Source: PALSA-911 sp037442565
GTDB taxonomy: Bacteria > Pseudomonadota > Alphaproteobacteria > Acetobacterales > Acetobacteraceae
Direction of reading: 5' to 3'
Assembly (NCBI GenBank): GCA_037442565.1
Contig: JBBIQA010000039.1
Span: 1 to 27,799 of the forward strand
Length of the DNA stretch: 27,799 nt
The translations under genes were made by a program, and so were the position numbers. Positions 21,248 to 27,799 of this stretch are shown here, piece by piece (within the stretch, counting starts at the first letter, position 1; every line of letters starts with the position of its first letter). The notes beneath the pieces are model-generated. The model worked only from the letters and a program-made list of their open reading frames with translations. It made no database searches and had not been told where the DNA came from.

Positions 21248-21778
21248 ATGAACACACATCCTGTATCCGTCGCGTTCGGCGCCGATCATGCCGGCTTTGG
21301 CCTCAAGAATCGTCTGGTGGAGGCACTGGCCTCGCTTGTGTCCGGCGCCGTGTCCGGGTCCGGTGTCGGGCCGGTCTTCCGCGCGATCGATTTTGGCACC
21401 CATGCATCCGACAGCGTCGACTATCCGGACTTCGCGCAGCGCGTTTGCCAGGCCGTGACCTCCGGCGAGGCACGGTTCGGCGTGTTGGTCTGCGGCACCG
21501 GCATCGGCATGTCGATCGCCGCCAACCGGTTTCCCGGTATCCGCTGCGCGCTGATCCACGACATCACCGGAGCGCGGCTGACCCGGCTGCATAACGACGC
21601 CAACGTGATCGCGCTCGGCGCGAGACTGATCGGGGAGGAAGTGGCATTGGACGCCCTGCGCGTCTTCCTGACCACGCACTACGAAGGCGGGCGCCACGAC
21701 CGGCGCCTGGCCAAGCTGAACGCATCCGCGTCCGCCCTTGCGGGCGAACACCACCTCACCAGTATTGGGGCAACCTGA
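21248..21778 (+). CDS. rpiB: Ribose-5-phosphate isomerase B
   Basis: The protein has 176 residues, about 25 longer than E. coli RpiB at the C-terminus. It interconverts ribose 5-phosphate and ribulose 5-phosphate. Visible motifs are FGADHAGFGLK (10-20), DFGTHASDSVDYPDFA (48-63), VCGTGIGMSIAANR with the catalytic-base Cys82, and RLHNDANVIALGARLIG (113-129). A stretch GAVSGSGVGPVF (33-44) is a small insertion before DFG. The ATG at 21248 has GAGGG upstream. Its stop overlaps the glyA start as TGATG, so the two are translationally coupled. Ribulose 5-phosphate is also the substrate of RibB encoded farther down the same run. A 6-bp hairpin (21202-21219) lies just upstream. Confidence 0.93.
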   Translation: MNTHPVSVAFGADHAGFGLKNRLVEALASLVSGAVSGSGVGPVFRAIDFGTHASDSVDYPDFAQRVCQAVTSGEARFGVLVCGTGIGMSIAANRFPGIRCALIHDITGARLTRLHNDANVIALGARLIGEEVALDALRVFLTTHYEGGRHDRRLAKLNASASALAGEHHLTSIGAT

Positions 21779-23079
21779 TGAACGAGAATCTTCCCACCGC
21801 CAGTCTGCAGCGCTTCTACAGCGCGCCGCTGGCCGAAACCGATCCCGAACTCGCCGCCGCCATCGGCGCGGAGCTGGTCCGCCAGCAGGACGGGATCGAG
21901 CTGATCGCCAGCGAGAACCTTGTCTCCGCCGCCGTGCTGGAGGCGCAGGGCAGCGTGCTGACCAACAAATACGCCGAGGGCTATCCCGGCCGGCGCTATT
22001 ACGGCGGCTGCGTGCATGTCGACGTCGCCGAGAATTTGGCGATTTCGCGCGCCAAGCAGTTGTTCTCGTGCGAGTTCGCCAATGTGCAGCCGCATTGCGG
22101 CGCGTCGGCCAATCAGGCGGTGTTCCTGGCGCTGGTAAAGCCCGGCGACACCATCCTGGGCATGAGCCTGGATGCCGGCGGCCATCTGACCCACGGCGCC
22201 GCCCCCAATCTGTCCGGCAAATGGTTCCGCGCTGTCCAGTACGGCGTGCGCACAGATGGATTGCTGGATTACGAGGAACTGGAAACGAAGGCACGTGCGG
22301 AGAAGCCGAAGCTGATCATCGCCGGCGGCTCGGCCTATGCCCGCTTCATCGATTTCGAGCGCATCCGCCGCGTGGCCGACGAGGTCGGCGCGTATTTCAT
22401 GGTCGACATGGCGCATTTCGCCGGGCTGGTGGCGGCCGGACTGTTCCCGAGCCCGCTGCCGCACGCGCATGTGGTCACCACCACCACGCACAAGACCCTG
22501 CGCGGCCCGCGCGGGGGCATGATCCTGTCGAACGACCCGGAGATCGGCAAGAAGATCAACTCGGCCGTGTTCCCCGGCCTGCAGGGCGGGCCGCTGATGC
22601 ATGTCATCGCCGGCAAGGCCGCCGCCTTCGGCGAGGCGCTGCGCCCCGAGTTCCGCGCCTATCAGAAGGCGGTGCAGGACAACGCCCGGGTGCTGGCGGA
22701 AACGCTGGTGGAGCGGGGCTTCGCCATCGTCAGCGGTGGCACCGACAGCCATCTGATGCTGGTGGACCTGCGCCCCAAGCGTGTCACCGGCAAGGCGGCC
22801 GAGGCCAGCCTGGAGCGCGCCCATATCACCGCCAACAAGAACGCCATCCCGGCCGATCCGGAAAAGCCAGCCATCACCTCGGGCGTGCGGCTGGGCAGCC
22901 CGGCGGCTACCTCACGCGGGTTCGGCGTGGCCGAGTTCCGCGAAATCGGCGGGATGATCGACGACGTGCTGGAAGGCCTGTCGCGTTCCAACGACGGTAC
23001 CAATCAGGCGGCCGAGCGGGAAGTCGGCGAGCGGGTGCGCGCGCTGTGCGCGCGATTCCCGATCTATCCCGGCCGGTAA
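21778..23079 (+). CDS. glyA: Serine hydroxymethyltransferase
   Basis: The protein has 433 residues. It interconverts serine and glycine with tetrahydrofolate (EC 2.1.2.1), supplying one-carbon units. The PLP lysine is Lys239 in VVTTTTHKTLRGPRGGMIL. Other family motifs are IELIASENLVSAAVLEAQGS, NKYAEGYPGRRYYGGC, FMVDMAHFAGLVAAGLFPSP and ITSGVRLGSPAATSRGF. Length is typical. The start ATG overlaps the rpiB stop by one base. nrdR follows after nine bases, so the region continues as one transcript. Confidence 0.97.
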   Translation: MNENLPTASLQRFYSAPLAETDPELAAAIGAELVRQQDGIELIASENLVSAAVLEAQGSVLTNKYAEGYPGRRYYGGCVHVDVAENLAISRAKQLFSCEFANVQPHCGASANQAVFLALVKPGDTILGMSLDAGGHLTHGAAPNLSGKWFRAVQYGVRTDGLLDYEELETKARAEKPKLIIAGGSAYARFIDFERIRRVADEVGAYFMVDMAHFAGLVAAGLFPSPLPHAHVVTTTTHKTLRGPRGGMILSNDPEIGKKINSAVFPGLQGGPLMHVIAGKAAAFGEALRPEFRAYQKAVQDNARVLAETLVERGFAIVSGGTDSHLMLVDLRPKRVTGKAAEASLERAHITANKNAIPADPEKPAITSGVRLGSPAATSRGFGVAEFREIGGMIDDVLEGLSRSNDGTNQAAEREVGERVRALCARFPIYPGR

Positions 23080-23088
23080 TCCACCGCG

Positions 23089-23544
23089 ATGCGCTGTCCT
23101 TTTTGCGGGCATGAAGACACGCAGGTGAAGGACAGCCGTCCGACCGAGGACAGTTCAGCAATCCGCCGCCGGCGGTTTTGCAGTAATTGCGGCCAGCGCT
23201 TCACCACGATCGAGCGTGTGCAGCTGCGCGAACTGACCGTGGTGAAAAGCGACAATCGCCGGGTGCCGTTCGATCGCGACAAGCTGGCGCGCTCCATCCG
23301 CATCGCGCTGCGCAAGCGCCCGATCCAGGAGGAACGCATCGAACGCGTGGTGAACGGCATCGTCCGCCAGCTCGAATCGACAGGGGAAAACGACATTCCC
23401 AGCAAGCAGATCGGCGAACTGGTGATGGAGACGCTGAAGGAGGTCGATCCGGTGGCCTATGTTCGTTTCGCCAGCGTCTATCGAAATTTTCGCGAAGCCA
23501 AGGACTTCGAGGCATTTCTTGGCGCATTGGGCGAGGGTAGCTGA
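23089..23544 (+). CDS. nrdR: Transcriptional repressor NrdR
   Basis: The protein has 151 residues. NrdR represses ribonucleotide reductase genes in response to ATP/dATP binding. The zinc ribbon is formed by Cys3, Cys6, Cys31 and Cys34 (MRCPFCGHEDTQVKDSRP ... RRFCSNCGQRFTT). An ATP-cone domain follows (VVKSDNRRVPFDRDKLARSI ... VAYVRFASVYRNFREAKDF). Length is normal for the family. Its position between glyA and ribD is common in Proteobacteria. No NrdR box is seen in this window, so the regulated nrd genes must lie elsewhere. Confidence 0.97.
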   Translation: MRCPFCGHEDTQVKDSRPTEDSSAIRRRRFCSNCGQRFTTIERVQLRELTVVKSDNRRVPFDRDKLARSIRIALRKRPIQEERIERVVNGIVRQLESTGENDIPSKQIGELVMETLKEVDPVAYVRFASVYRNFREAKDFEAFLGALGEGS

Positions 23545-23551
23545 ACCTGCC

Positions 23552-24667
23552 ATGGGGAATGCGGTCCGCGCAGCGGAGGACACGGCCCATATGCGTTCCG
23601 CGCTGGCGCTGGCGCGGCGTGGGCTGGGAGGTAGCTGGCCGAACCCTTCCGTCGGCTGCGTGATCGTGCGCGAAGGCCGCGTGGCCGGCCGTGCCGTGAC
23701 CGCGCCGGGCGGCCGGCCGCATGCCGAGCGCCTCGCGCTGGCGATGGCTGGAGACGCCGCCCGCGGGGCCACCGCCTATGTGACGCTGGAGCCCTGCTGC
23801 CACTGGGGCCGTACCCCGCCCTGCACCGACGCGCTGATCGAGGCGGGCGTTGCCCGAGTGGTGATCGCGGTGCACGATCCCGACCCGCGGGTAAATGGCG
23901 AGGGGATGGCAAGGCTGCGCGCGGCCGGGATCGAGGTTCAGGAAGGGGTGCTGCAGGCCGAGGCGGAGGAGGTTCTGGCCGGCTTTGCCAGCCGTCAGCG
24001 CCGCGCCCGCCCGCTGGTCACTCTCAAGATGGCATCCACGCTCGATGGGAAAATCGCCACGCATGCGGGCGAGAGCCAATGGATCACCGGCGCGGCGGCA
24101 CGGCGCGCGGCCCATGCGATGCGCGGCCATGCGGATGCGGTGATGGTGGGAGTCGGCACCGTGCTGGCGGATAATCCTGAACTGACCTGCCGCATCCCGG
24201 GCTATCGCTCCACCCCGATCGTGCGGGTGATCGTGGACAGCCATTTGCGCACGCCGCTGACCAGCCAACTGATCCGCACGGCGGCGGCCTCGCCGACCTG
24301 GTTCCTGGTTCGCCCAGGCGCCGACCCGGACAGGCGTGCGGCGCTGGCAGATCTGGGTGTGACCCTCATCGACGTCGCCGCCGGGAATGCCGGGGTCGAT
24401 CTGGCCGACGGCCTGCGCGCGTTGGCCGAGGCCGGCATCACCCGATTGCTCGTCGAGGGCGGCGGACAGATTGCAGCTTCGCTGCTGCGTGCCGATCTAG
24501 TGGACAGGATCGCCTGGTTCCATGCGCCCGCCGTGATGGGTGGCGATGGCTGGCCGGCGGCCCAGGCGTTCGGCGTCGATCATCTGGCCGACATGCCGCG
24601 CTTCACCCGGCGCCGTGTCGTGGCGCTTGGCCCCGACATGCTCACCGAATACGAGAAAGTGGCCTGA
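23552..24667 (+). CDS. ribD: Bifunctional riboflavin biosynthesis deaminase/reductase
   Basis: The protein has 371 residues from the ATG at 23552. The N-terminal deaminase domain (EC 3.5.4.26) has GGRPHAER (His57, Glu59) and LEPCCHWGRTPPCTDAL (Cys82, Cys91) as zinc and catalytic motifs. The C-terminal reductase domain (EC 1.1.1.193) begins near residue 152 with VTLKMASTLDGKIA and includes GESQWITG, VMVGVGTVLADNPELT and LLVEGGGQIAASLL. Together they convert the GTP cyclohydrolase II product to 5-amino-6-ribitylaminouracil phosphate. An ATG at 23591 has a better-placed GGAGGA but would begin within the first conserved helix, so 23552 is preferred. The stop is followed directly by the 17-base tandem repeats before ribE. 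Confidence 0.94.
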   Translation: MGNAVRAAEDTAHMRSALALARRGLGGSWPNPSVGCVIVREGRVAGRAVTAPGGRPHAERLALAMAGDAARGATAYVTLEPCCHWGRTPPCTDALIEAGVARVVIAVHDPDPRVNGEGMARLRAAGIEVQEGVLQAEAEEVLAGFASRQRRARPLVTLKMASTLDGKIATHAGESQWITGAAARRAAHAMRGHADAVMVGVGTVLADNPELTCRIPGYRSTPIVRVIVDSHLRTPLTSQLIRTAAASPTWFLVRPGADPDRRAALADLGVTLIDVAAGNAGVDLADGLRALAEAGITRLLVEGGGQIAASLLRADLVDRIAWFHAPAVMGGDGWPAAQAFGVDHLADMPRFTRRRVVALGPDMLTEYEKVA

Positions 24668-24697
24668 ATGTTCAAAGTAGCCGCATGTTCAAGGTAG
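24668..24697 (+). CDS. Possible micro-ORF (9 codons) at the ribD-ribE junction
   Basis: ATG at 24668, immediately after the ribD TGA, reads MFKVAACSR and stops at TAG (24695-24697). It overlaps the second micro-ORF in another frame. It may be a by-product of the repeat rather than a peptide gene; initiation would depend on ribosomes finishing ribD. Confidence 0.2.
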   Translation: MFKVAACSR

Positions 24698-24702
24698 TCT
24701 GA
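24685..24702 (+). CDS. Possible micro-ORF MFKVV, first of two identical copies
   Basis: ATG TTC AAG GTA GTC TGA reads MFKVV. The stop TGA (24700-24702) overlaps the next ATG (24702-24704) as TGATG, a classic reinitiation arrangement. Whether it is translated is unknown. Confidence 0.25.
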   Translation: MFKVV

Positions 24703-24719
24703 TGTTCAAGGTAGTCTGA
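24702..24719 (+). CDS. Possible micro-ORF MFKVV, second copy, overlapping the ribE start
   Basis: It has the same 18 bases as the copy before it. Its stop TGA (24717-24719) overlaps the ribE ATG (24719-24721) as TGATG, so any ribosome finishing it is placed on the ribE start codon. Confidence 0.25.
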   Translation: MFKVV

Positions 24720-25318
24720 TGTTCACTGGCATCGTCACCGCGCTCGGCACGGTTCGTGAGATCACCCCCATCGGCGGCGGCCACGACATGCGCCTGGTCA
24801 TCGGGGCGCCGTGGCCGGACACCGGCTCGATCGCGCTCGGCGCCTCGATCGCCTGTTCGGGCTGCTGCCTCACGGCAGTGGAGGTGGGCGGCGACTGGTT
24901 CGCGGTGGAGGTGTCAGCCGAAACCCTGGCGAACACGAAGCTGGGACGCTGGGTCGTCGGCACCCGGGTCAACCTTGAGCGGTCGCTGAAGATGGGCGAC
25001 GAACTGGGCGGGCACATCGTTTCCGGCCATGTCGACGGACTGGCGGAGGTGCTGTCGGCCACGCCGGAGAACGGTTCCACCCGCTGGCGGTTTCGGGTCC
25101 CGCGGGATCTCGCCCGCTTCATCGCGCGCAAGGGGTCGATCGCCATCGACGGCGTGTCCCTGACCGTGAATGATGCCGACCAGGACAGTTTCGGGGTGAA
25201 CATCATCCCCCACACCACCGCCGTCACCGGTTTCGGCAGCCTGCGGCCGGGCGACGTCGTCAACATCGAGATAGACATGCTGGCCCGGTACGTGGCGCGG
25301 CTGGCGGAGTTCAAATGA
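24719..25318 (+). CDS. ribE: Riboflavin synthase alpha chain
   Basis: The protein has 199 residues. It dismutates two 6,7-dimethyl-8-ribityllumazine molecules to riboflavin and 5-amino-6-ribitylaminouracil (EC 2.5.1.9). It has two lumazine-binding repeats: residues 1 to about 97, starting MFTGIVTALGTV with GASIACSGCCLTAV, and about 98-199, with GGHIVSGHVDG and GSIAIDGVSLTVND. The MFTGI start is universal in the family, fixing the ATG at 24719 despite three earlier ATGs in the tandem repeat. AGGTAG lies eight bases upstream inside the repeat. The stop overlaps the next gene as ATGA. Confidence 0.96.
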   Translation: MFTGIVTALGTVREITPIGGGHDMRLVIGAPWPDTGSIALGASIACSGCCLTAVEVGGDWFAVEVSAETLANTKLGRWVVGTRVNLERSLKMGDELGGHIVSGHVDGLAEVLSATPENGSTRWRFRVPRDLARFIARKGSIAIDGVSLTVNDADQDSFGVNIIPHTTAVTGFGSLRPGDVVNIEIDMLARYVARLAEFK

Positions 25319-26487
25319 TGCCCCACTCAATGACCAAGCCCCTGATGGCCAATCCTCTGCCGACGGCCGATCTGTCGCAGTACCTGGCCAGCGCCGAGGA
25401 ACTGATCGAAGAGGCGCGCAACGGCCGGATGTTCATTCTGGTCGATGACGAGGACCGGGAGAACGAGGGCGACCTCATCGTCCCGGCGCAGTTCGCCACG
25501 CCCGATGCCATCAACTTCATGGCGCGCCATGCCCGCGGCCTGATCTGCCTGGCGATGACGCGCCAGCGGGTCGAACAGCTTGGCCTGCCGCTGATGAGCC
25601 AGTCCAACGGCACCCGCCACCAGACCGCCTTCACCGTGTCGATCGAGGCGCGGGAAGGGGTCACCACCGGCATCTCGGCCGCCGACCGGGCGCACACCGT
25701 CGCCACGGCGATCAACTCCGATGGCAGCCGCGACGACATCGTCACCCCCGGCCACGTCTTCCCGCTGATGGCGCGCGAGGGCGGAACGCTGGTGCGGGCG
25801 GGGCATACCGAGGCGGCGGTGGACATCGCCCGCCTGGCCGGGCTGAACCCGTCCGGCGTGATCTGCGAGATCATGAACGACGACGGCACCATGGCGCGGC
25901 TGCCGGATCTGGTGACCTTCGCCCAGCACCATGGTCTGAAGCTTGGCACCATCGCCGACCTCATCGCCCATCGCCGCCGCACCGAGCGGCTGGTACGCCG
26001 GGTGCAGGAAGGCACCATCCACCATGCCGCCGGCGGCGAGTGGAAGCTGATCGTCTATGCCAACACGGTGGAATACGCCGAGCATCTGGTGCTGCTGAAG
26101 GGCGACCTGAACGGACCCGGCCCGATCTCGGTGCGGATGCACCAGGTCGATCTGCTGGACGACATGACCGCCGGGCCGCACTGGATTTCCCTGCACAGGG
26201 CGATGAGCATCATCGCCGAGGAAGGCCGCGGCGCGGTCGTGCTGCTGCGCGAGCCGCGCAAGACCGCGCTGTCGGAACGGGTGGCCATGCTCGATGGCAT
26301 CAACCGACCGTCCGGGGAATTGCGCGATTACGGCATCGGCGCGCAGATCCTCCTCGATCTGGGCGTGCGCGACATGGTGCTGCTGTCCAATACCCATCGC
26401 ACGATCATCGGCCTGGAGGGCTACGGCCTCAATATCGTCGAGCAGCGCCCGATCAACGAAACAAGCGAGCCAGGAACCGACGTATGA
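25315..26487 (+). CDS. ribB: 3,4-dihydroxy-2-butanone 4-phosphate synthase with degenerate GTP cyclohydrolase II-like domain
   Basis: The protein has 390 residues. The N-terminal domain makes the four-carbon riboflavin precursor from ribulose 5-phosphate (EC 4.1.99.12); DDEDRENEGDL (44-54), RHARGLICLAM (71-81), TPGHVFPL (144-151) and RAGHTEAAVDIARLAG (161-176) are intact. The C-terminal half, from about 225, aligns with GTP cyclohydrolase II, but the zinc motif (SECLTGD...RCDCG in active enzymes) is replaced by HQVDLLDDMTAGPHW with no cysteine. This fits the RibBX hybrids described in Proteobacteria rather than active RibBA. Start: ATG at 25315 overlaps the ribE stop as ATGA; the adjacent ATG at 25318 has better spacing to GGAG (25306-25309). 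Confidence 0.93.
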   Translation: MMPHSMTKPLMANPLPTADLSQYLASAEELIEEARNGRMFILVDDEDRENEGDLIVPAQFATPDAINFMARHARGLICLAMTRQRVEQLGLPLMSQSNGTRHQTAFTVSIEAREGVTTGISAADRAHTVATAINSDGSRDDIVTPGHVFPLMAREGGTLVRAGHTEAAVDIARLAGLNPSGVICEIMNDDGTMARLPDLVTFAQHHGLKLGTIADLIAHRRRTERLVRRVQEGTIHHAAGGEWKLIVYANTVEYAEHLVLLKGDLNGPGPISVRMHQVDLLDDMTAGPHWISLHRAMSIIAEEGRGAVVLLREPRKTALSERVAMLDGINRPSGELRDYGIGAQILLDLGVRDMVLLSNTHRTIIGLEGYGLNIVEQRPINETSEPGTDV

Positions 26488-26966
26488 GCACCGCTGACGC
26501 CGAACTGCCCGCGGCTCCCGTTGTTGGCGGTCCCGCGCCGCATGTTCTGATCGTACGCGCGCCCTATTACCGCGACGTGGTCGACGGCCTGCGCGACGGC
26601 GCCGAGCGGATCCTGCGGGAAGCCGGCGCGACGTTCGAGGTGCTGGACGTCGCCGGCGCGTTCGAGTTGCCGCAGGCGGTCCGGATCGTGCTGCGCGGCC
26701 AGACGCGGTTCGATGCATTCGTGGCGCTTGGCTGTATTATCAAGGGTGAAACCGACCATTATGATTTCATTTGTGAAGCAACTATGCACGGCATGATGAA
26801 CCTGGCGCTGCAATATGGCATCGCCGTTGGCACCGGTCTGCTGACCGTCGACAGCATCGACCAGGCGGTCGCACGCTCCAGCCAGGACGGGTTCAACAAG
26901 GGTGCCGAAGCGGCTGCAGCCGCGCTGATGCAGGTGAACGCCGCGCGCCGCTTCGGTGCCGCATGA
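26484..26966 (+). CDS. ribH: 6,7-dimethyl-8-ribityllumazine synthase
   Basis: The protein has 160 residues. It condenses 5-amino-6-ribitylaminouracil with dihydroxybutanone phosphate (EC 2.5.1.78), the step before riboflavin synthase; family members assemble as pentamers or icosahedra. Motifs: VAGAFELPQAV (57-67), FVALGCIIKGETDHYDFIC (79-97) with catalytic His92, GTGLLTVDSIDQA (117-129) and GFNKGAEAA. The N-terminal substrate loop reads RAPYYRDVVDGL, where many homologues have a Phe-Asn pair. The ATG at 26484 overlaps the ribB stop as ATGA. Nothing indicates a separate promoter. Confidence 0.95.
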   Translation: MSTADAELPAAPVVGGPAPHVLIVRAPYYRDVVDGLRDGAERILREAGATFEVLDVAGAFELPQAVRIVLRGQTRFDAFVALGCIIKGETDHYDFICEATMHGMMNLALQYGIAVGTGLLTVDSIDQAVARSSQDGFNKGAEAAAAALMQVNAARRFGAA

Positions 26967-26979
26967 TGTGGCAATCCTG

Positions 26980-27483
26980 ATGTCCAGGTCCGGCAAGGCC
27001 AAGCCTGGCGGTCGCGCGCGCACCGCGTCGCGTCTGGCCGCCGTGCAGGCGCTGTTCCAGAGCGAGCAGGGGCAGACCAGCCCGGAGACCGTGATCGACG
27101 AGTTCGTCCGCCATCGCCTGGGGGAACTTCCGGGCACCGGCGGGTTCGAGGACGGGCGGGCGCCGGACGCCAACGCGCCGCTGTTCGCCCGCATCGTCCG
27201 CACCGTGGCGCTGCGGCAGGAGGAGATCGACCGGATCGTCTCCGAGTCCCTGCCGGAGGATTGGCCGCTCGCCCGGCTCGATCCGGTGCTGCGCGCGGTC
27301 ATGCGCGCGGGCGTGGCCGAACTGATGATGCCGGACGGGCCGCCGGGCAAGGTCGTCATCAACGAGTATCTGGACGTGTCGCACGGCTTCTTCGACGGCG
27401 ACGAACCGCGCATGGCCAACGGCGTGCTCGACCGTCTCGCCCGCCAATTGCGCCCGGCCGAGTTTCCCGAAGCGGCGGGATGA
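26980..27483 (+). CDS. nusB: Transcription antitermination factor NusB
   Basis: The protein has 167 residues from the ATG at 26980. NusB with NusE/S10 binds boxA RNA and supports antitermination on rRNA operons. The helical fold is recognisable: RTASRLAAVQALFQSEQ at the N-terminus, LARLDPVLRAVMRAGVAELM in the middle, and PGKVVINEYLDVSHGFFDGD and NGVLDRLAR at the end. A GTG at 26956 would overlap ribH and is less likely, though the ATG has no strong Shine-Dalgarno sequence. The gap to ribH is 13 bases and the stop overlaps thiL as ATGA. The order ribH-nusB-thiL is widely conserved in Proteobacteria. Confidence 0.95.
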   Translation: MSRSGKAKPGGRARTASRLAAVQALFQSEQGQTSPETVIDEFVRHRLGELPGTGGFEDGRAPDANAPLFARIVRTVALRQEEIDRIVSESLPEDWPLARLDPVLRAVMRAGVAELMMPDGPPGKVVINEYLDVSHGFFDGDEPRMANGVLDRLARQLRPAEFPEAAG

Positions 27484-27799
27484 CCGGTCTTCCGCGCGAA
27501 TTCGCGCTGATCGCGCGCCATTCTCGCCCGCTCGCCGGCCCCGGATCGCTCGGCCTGAGCGACGACGCAGCGGTCCCGGCGCCGCCGCCGGGGAGGGACC
27601 TGGTGCTGACCGCCGACGCGATGGTGGCGGGCGTCCATTTCTTGCCGGACGACCCGCCCGACCTGATCGCGCGAAAGTTATTGCGGACCAATTTGTCCGA
27701 TCTCGCGGCGATGGGGGCGACGCCGCTCGGCTATCTGCTCACCGTCTCGGCCCCGCGCGACACGCCCGACGCCTGGTTCGCCGGGTTCGCCGCGGGGCT
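27480..27799 (+). CDS. thiL: Thiamine-monophosphate kinase, N-terminal part (runs off the right edge)
   Basis: 106 codons are visible from the ATG at 27480, which overlaps the nusB TGA as ATGA. ThiL phosphorylates thiamine phosphate to thiamine diphosphate (EC 2.7.4.16). Visible motifs are the opening LPREFALIARHSRPLAG, GLSDDAAV with metal-binding Asp28/Asp29, LTADAMVAGVHFL with Asp46, and RKLLRTNLSDLAAMGATPLG with Asp74. These are the ATP-binding features of the PurM-like fold. The frame stays open to the last base, and the C-terminal two thirds lie outside the window. Confidence 0.95.
   Translation, partial: MTGLPREFALIARHSRPLAGPGSLGLSDDAAVPAPPPGRDLVLTADAMVAGVHFLPDDPPDLIARKLLRTNLSDLAAMGATPLGYLLTVSAPRDTPDAWFAGFAAG

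Larger units (their letters stand above)
24668..24718 (+). repeat. Three tandem 17-base units carrying start codons and Shine-Dalgarno-like sequences
   Basis: Unit 1 (24668-24684) is ATGTTCAAAGTAGCCGC. Units 2 (24685-24701) and 3 (24702-24718) are identical: ATGTTCAAGGTAGTCTG. The next bases, the ribE start ATGTTCA, continue the repeat for seven bases. Each unit supplies an ATG, and units 2 and 3 also supply AGGTAG placed before the next ATG. The array fills the whole ribD-ribE gap. It looks like repeated duplication of the ribE initiation region and should be prone to slippage. Confidence 0.95.

Noticed and set aside
21679..22824. 381-residue minus-strand frame opposite glyA
   Set aside because: The plus strand is an intact serine hydroxymethyltransferase; the antisense frame has no motif or plausible ribosome binding site.
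24661..24721. FMN riboswitch before the riboflavin genes
   Set aside because: The ribD upstream region is only seven bases, and the ribD-ribE gap is a simple tandem repeat with none of the conserved RFN element helices.

Overview
The window is about 27.8 kb of GC-rich chromosomal DNA from an alphaproteobacterium. Acetobacteraceae or a related Rhodospirillales family is my best guess. That placement is inferred from base composition, the RecO, HemB and RibB variants, the bpt gene, and the block rpiB-glyA-nrdR-ribD-ribE-ribB-ribH-nusB-thiL; no taxonomic search was possible. Most of it is well-packed core metabolism. I saw no transposase, phage gene, CRISPR array, rRNA or tRNA, and no gene-free stretch longer than 300 bases.

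Layout, left to right. 1-155: the tail of a reading frame entering from the left edge, then a hairpin shared with a small exported protein on the minus strand (154-627). 745-3742: recO and parC (+). 3869-5098: a Tat-exported periplasmic binding protein (+), closed by a strong terminator at 5124-5155. 5156-10165: a five-gene minus-strand run (AHL-lactonase-like metallo-hydrolase, membrane-anchored penicillin-acylase-family enzyme, RDD membrane protein, leucyl-tRNA-protein transferase, PTP-like protein). 10290-14508: a plus-strand catabolic-looking run (carboxymuconolactone-decarboxylase-like protein, beta-hydroxyacid dehydrogenase, enoyl-CoA hydratase/isomerase, two paralogous lipoproteins, class III CoA-transferase). 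14522-16342: a membrane sterol-desaturase-family protein and a PEP-CTERM exported protein (-). 16537-18399: mntR and mntH (-), with a probable MntR operator over the mntH promoter. 18590-20038: a MATE exporter (+). 20055-21047: hemB (-). 21248 to the right edge: rpiB, glyA, nrdR, ribD, ribE, ribB, ribH, nusB and thiL (+), mostly with stop/start overlaps.

How the genes work together. The right-hand block joins one-carbon and pentose metabolism (glyA, rpiB) to riboflavin synthesis (ribD, ribE, ribB, ribH) and to the NrdR repressor of ribonucleotide reductase. RibB carries a GTP-cyclohydrolase-II-like domain lacking the zinc cysteines, so true GTP cyclohydrolase II must be encoded elsewhere. mntH-mntR is a manganese uptake unit with an apparent feedback operator. 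The lactonase and acylase genes are three bases apart and both belong to families that include quorum-signal-degrading enzymes, though their substrates here are unknown.

The most unusual feature is the 51-base ribD-ribE junction. It is three tandem 17-base units, each with an ATG and a Shine-Dalgarno-like AGGTAG or a variant. The last two form five-codon micro-ORFs (MFKVV) whose stops overlap the next start as TGATG, ending at the ribE start. Second is the upstream region of the PEP-CTERM gene, where a 13-bp inverted repeat overlaps the probable -10 box and a second sigma70-like promoter faces the other way toward no visible gene.
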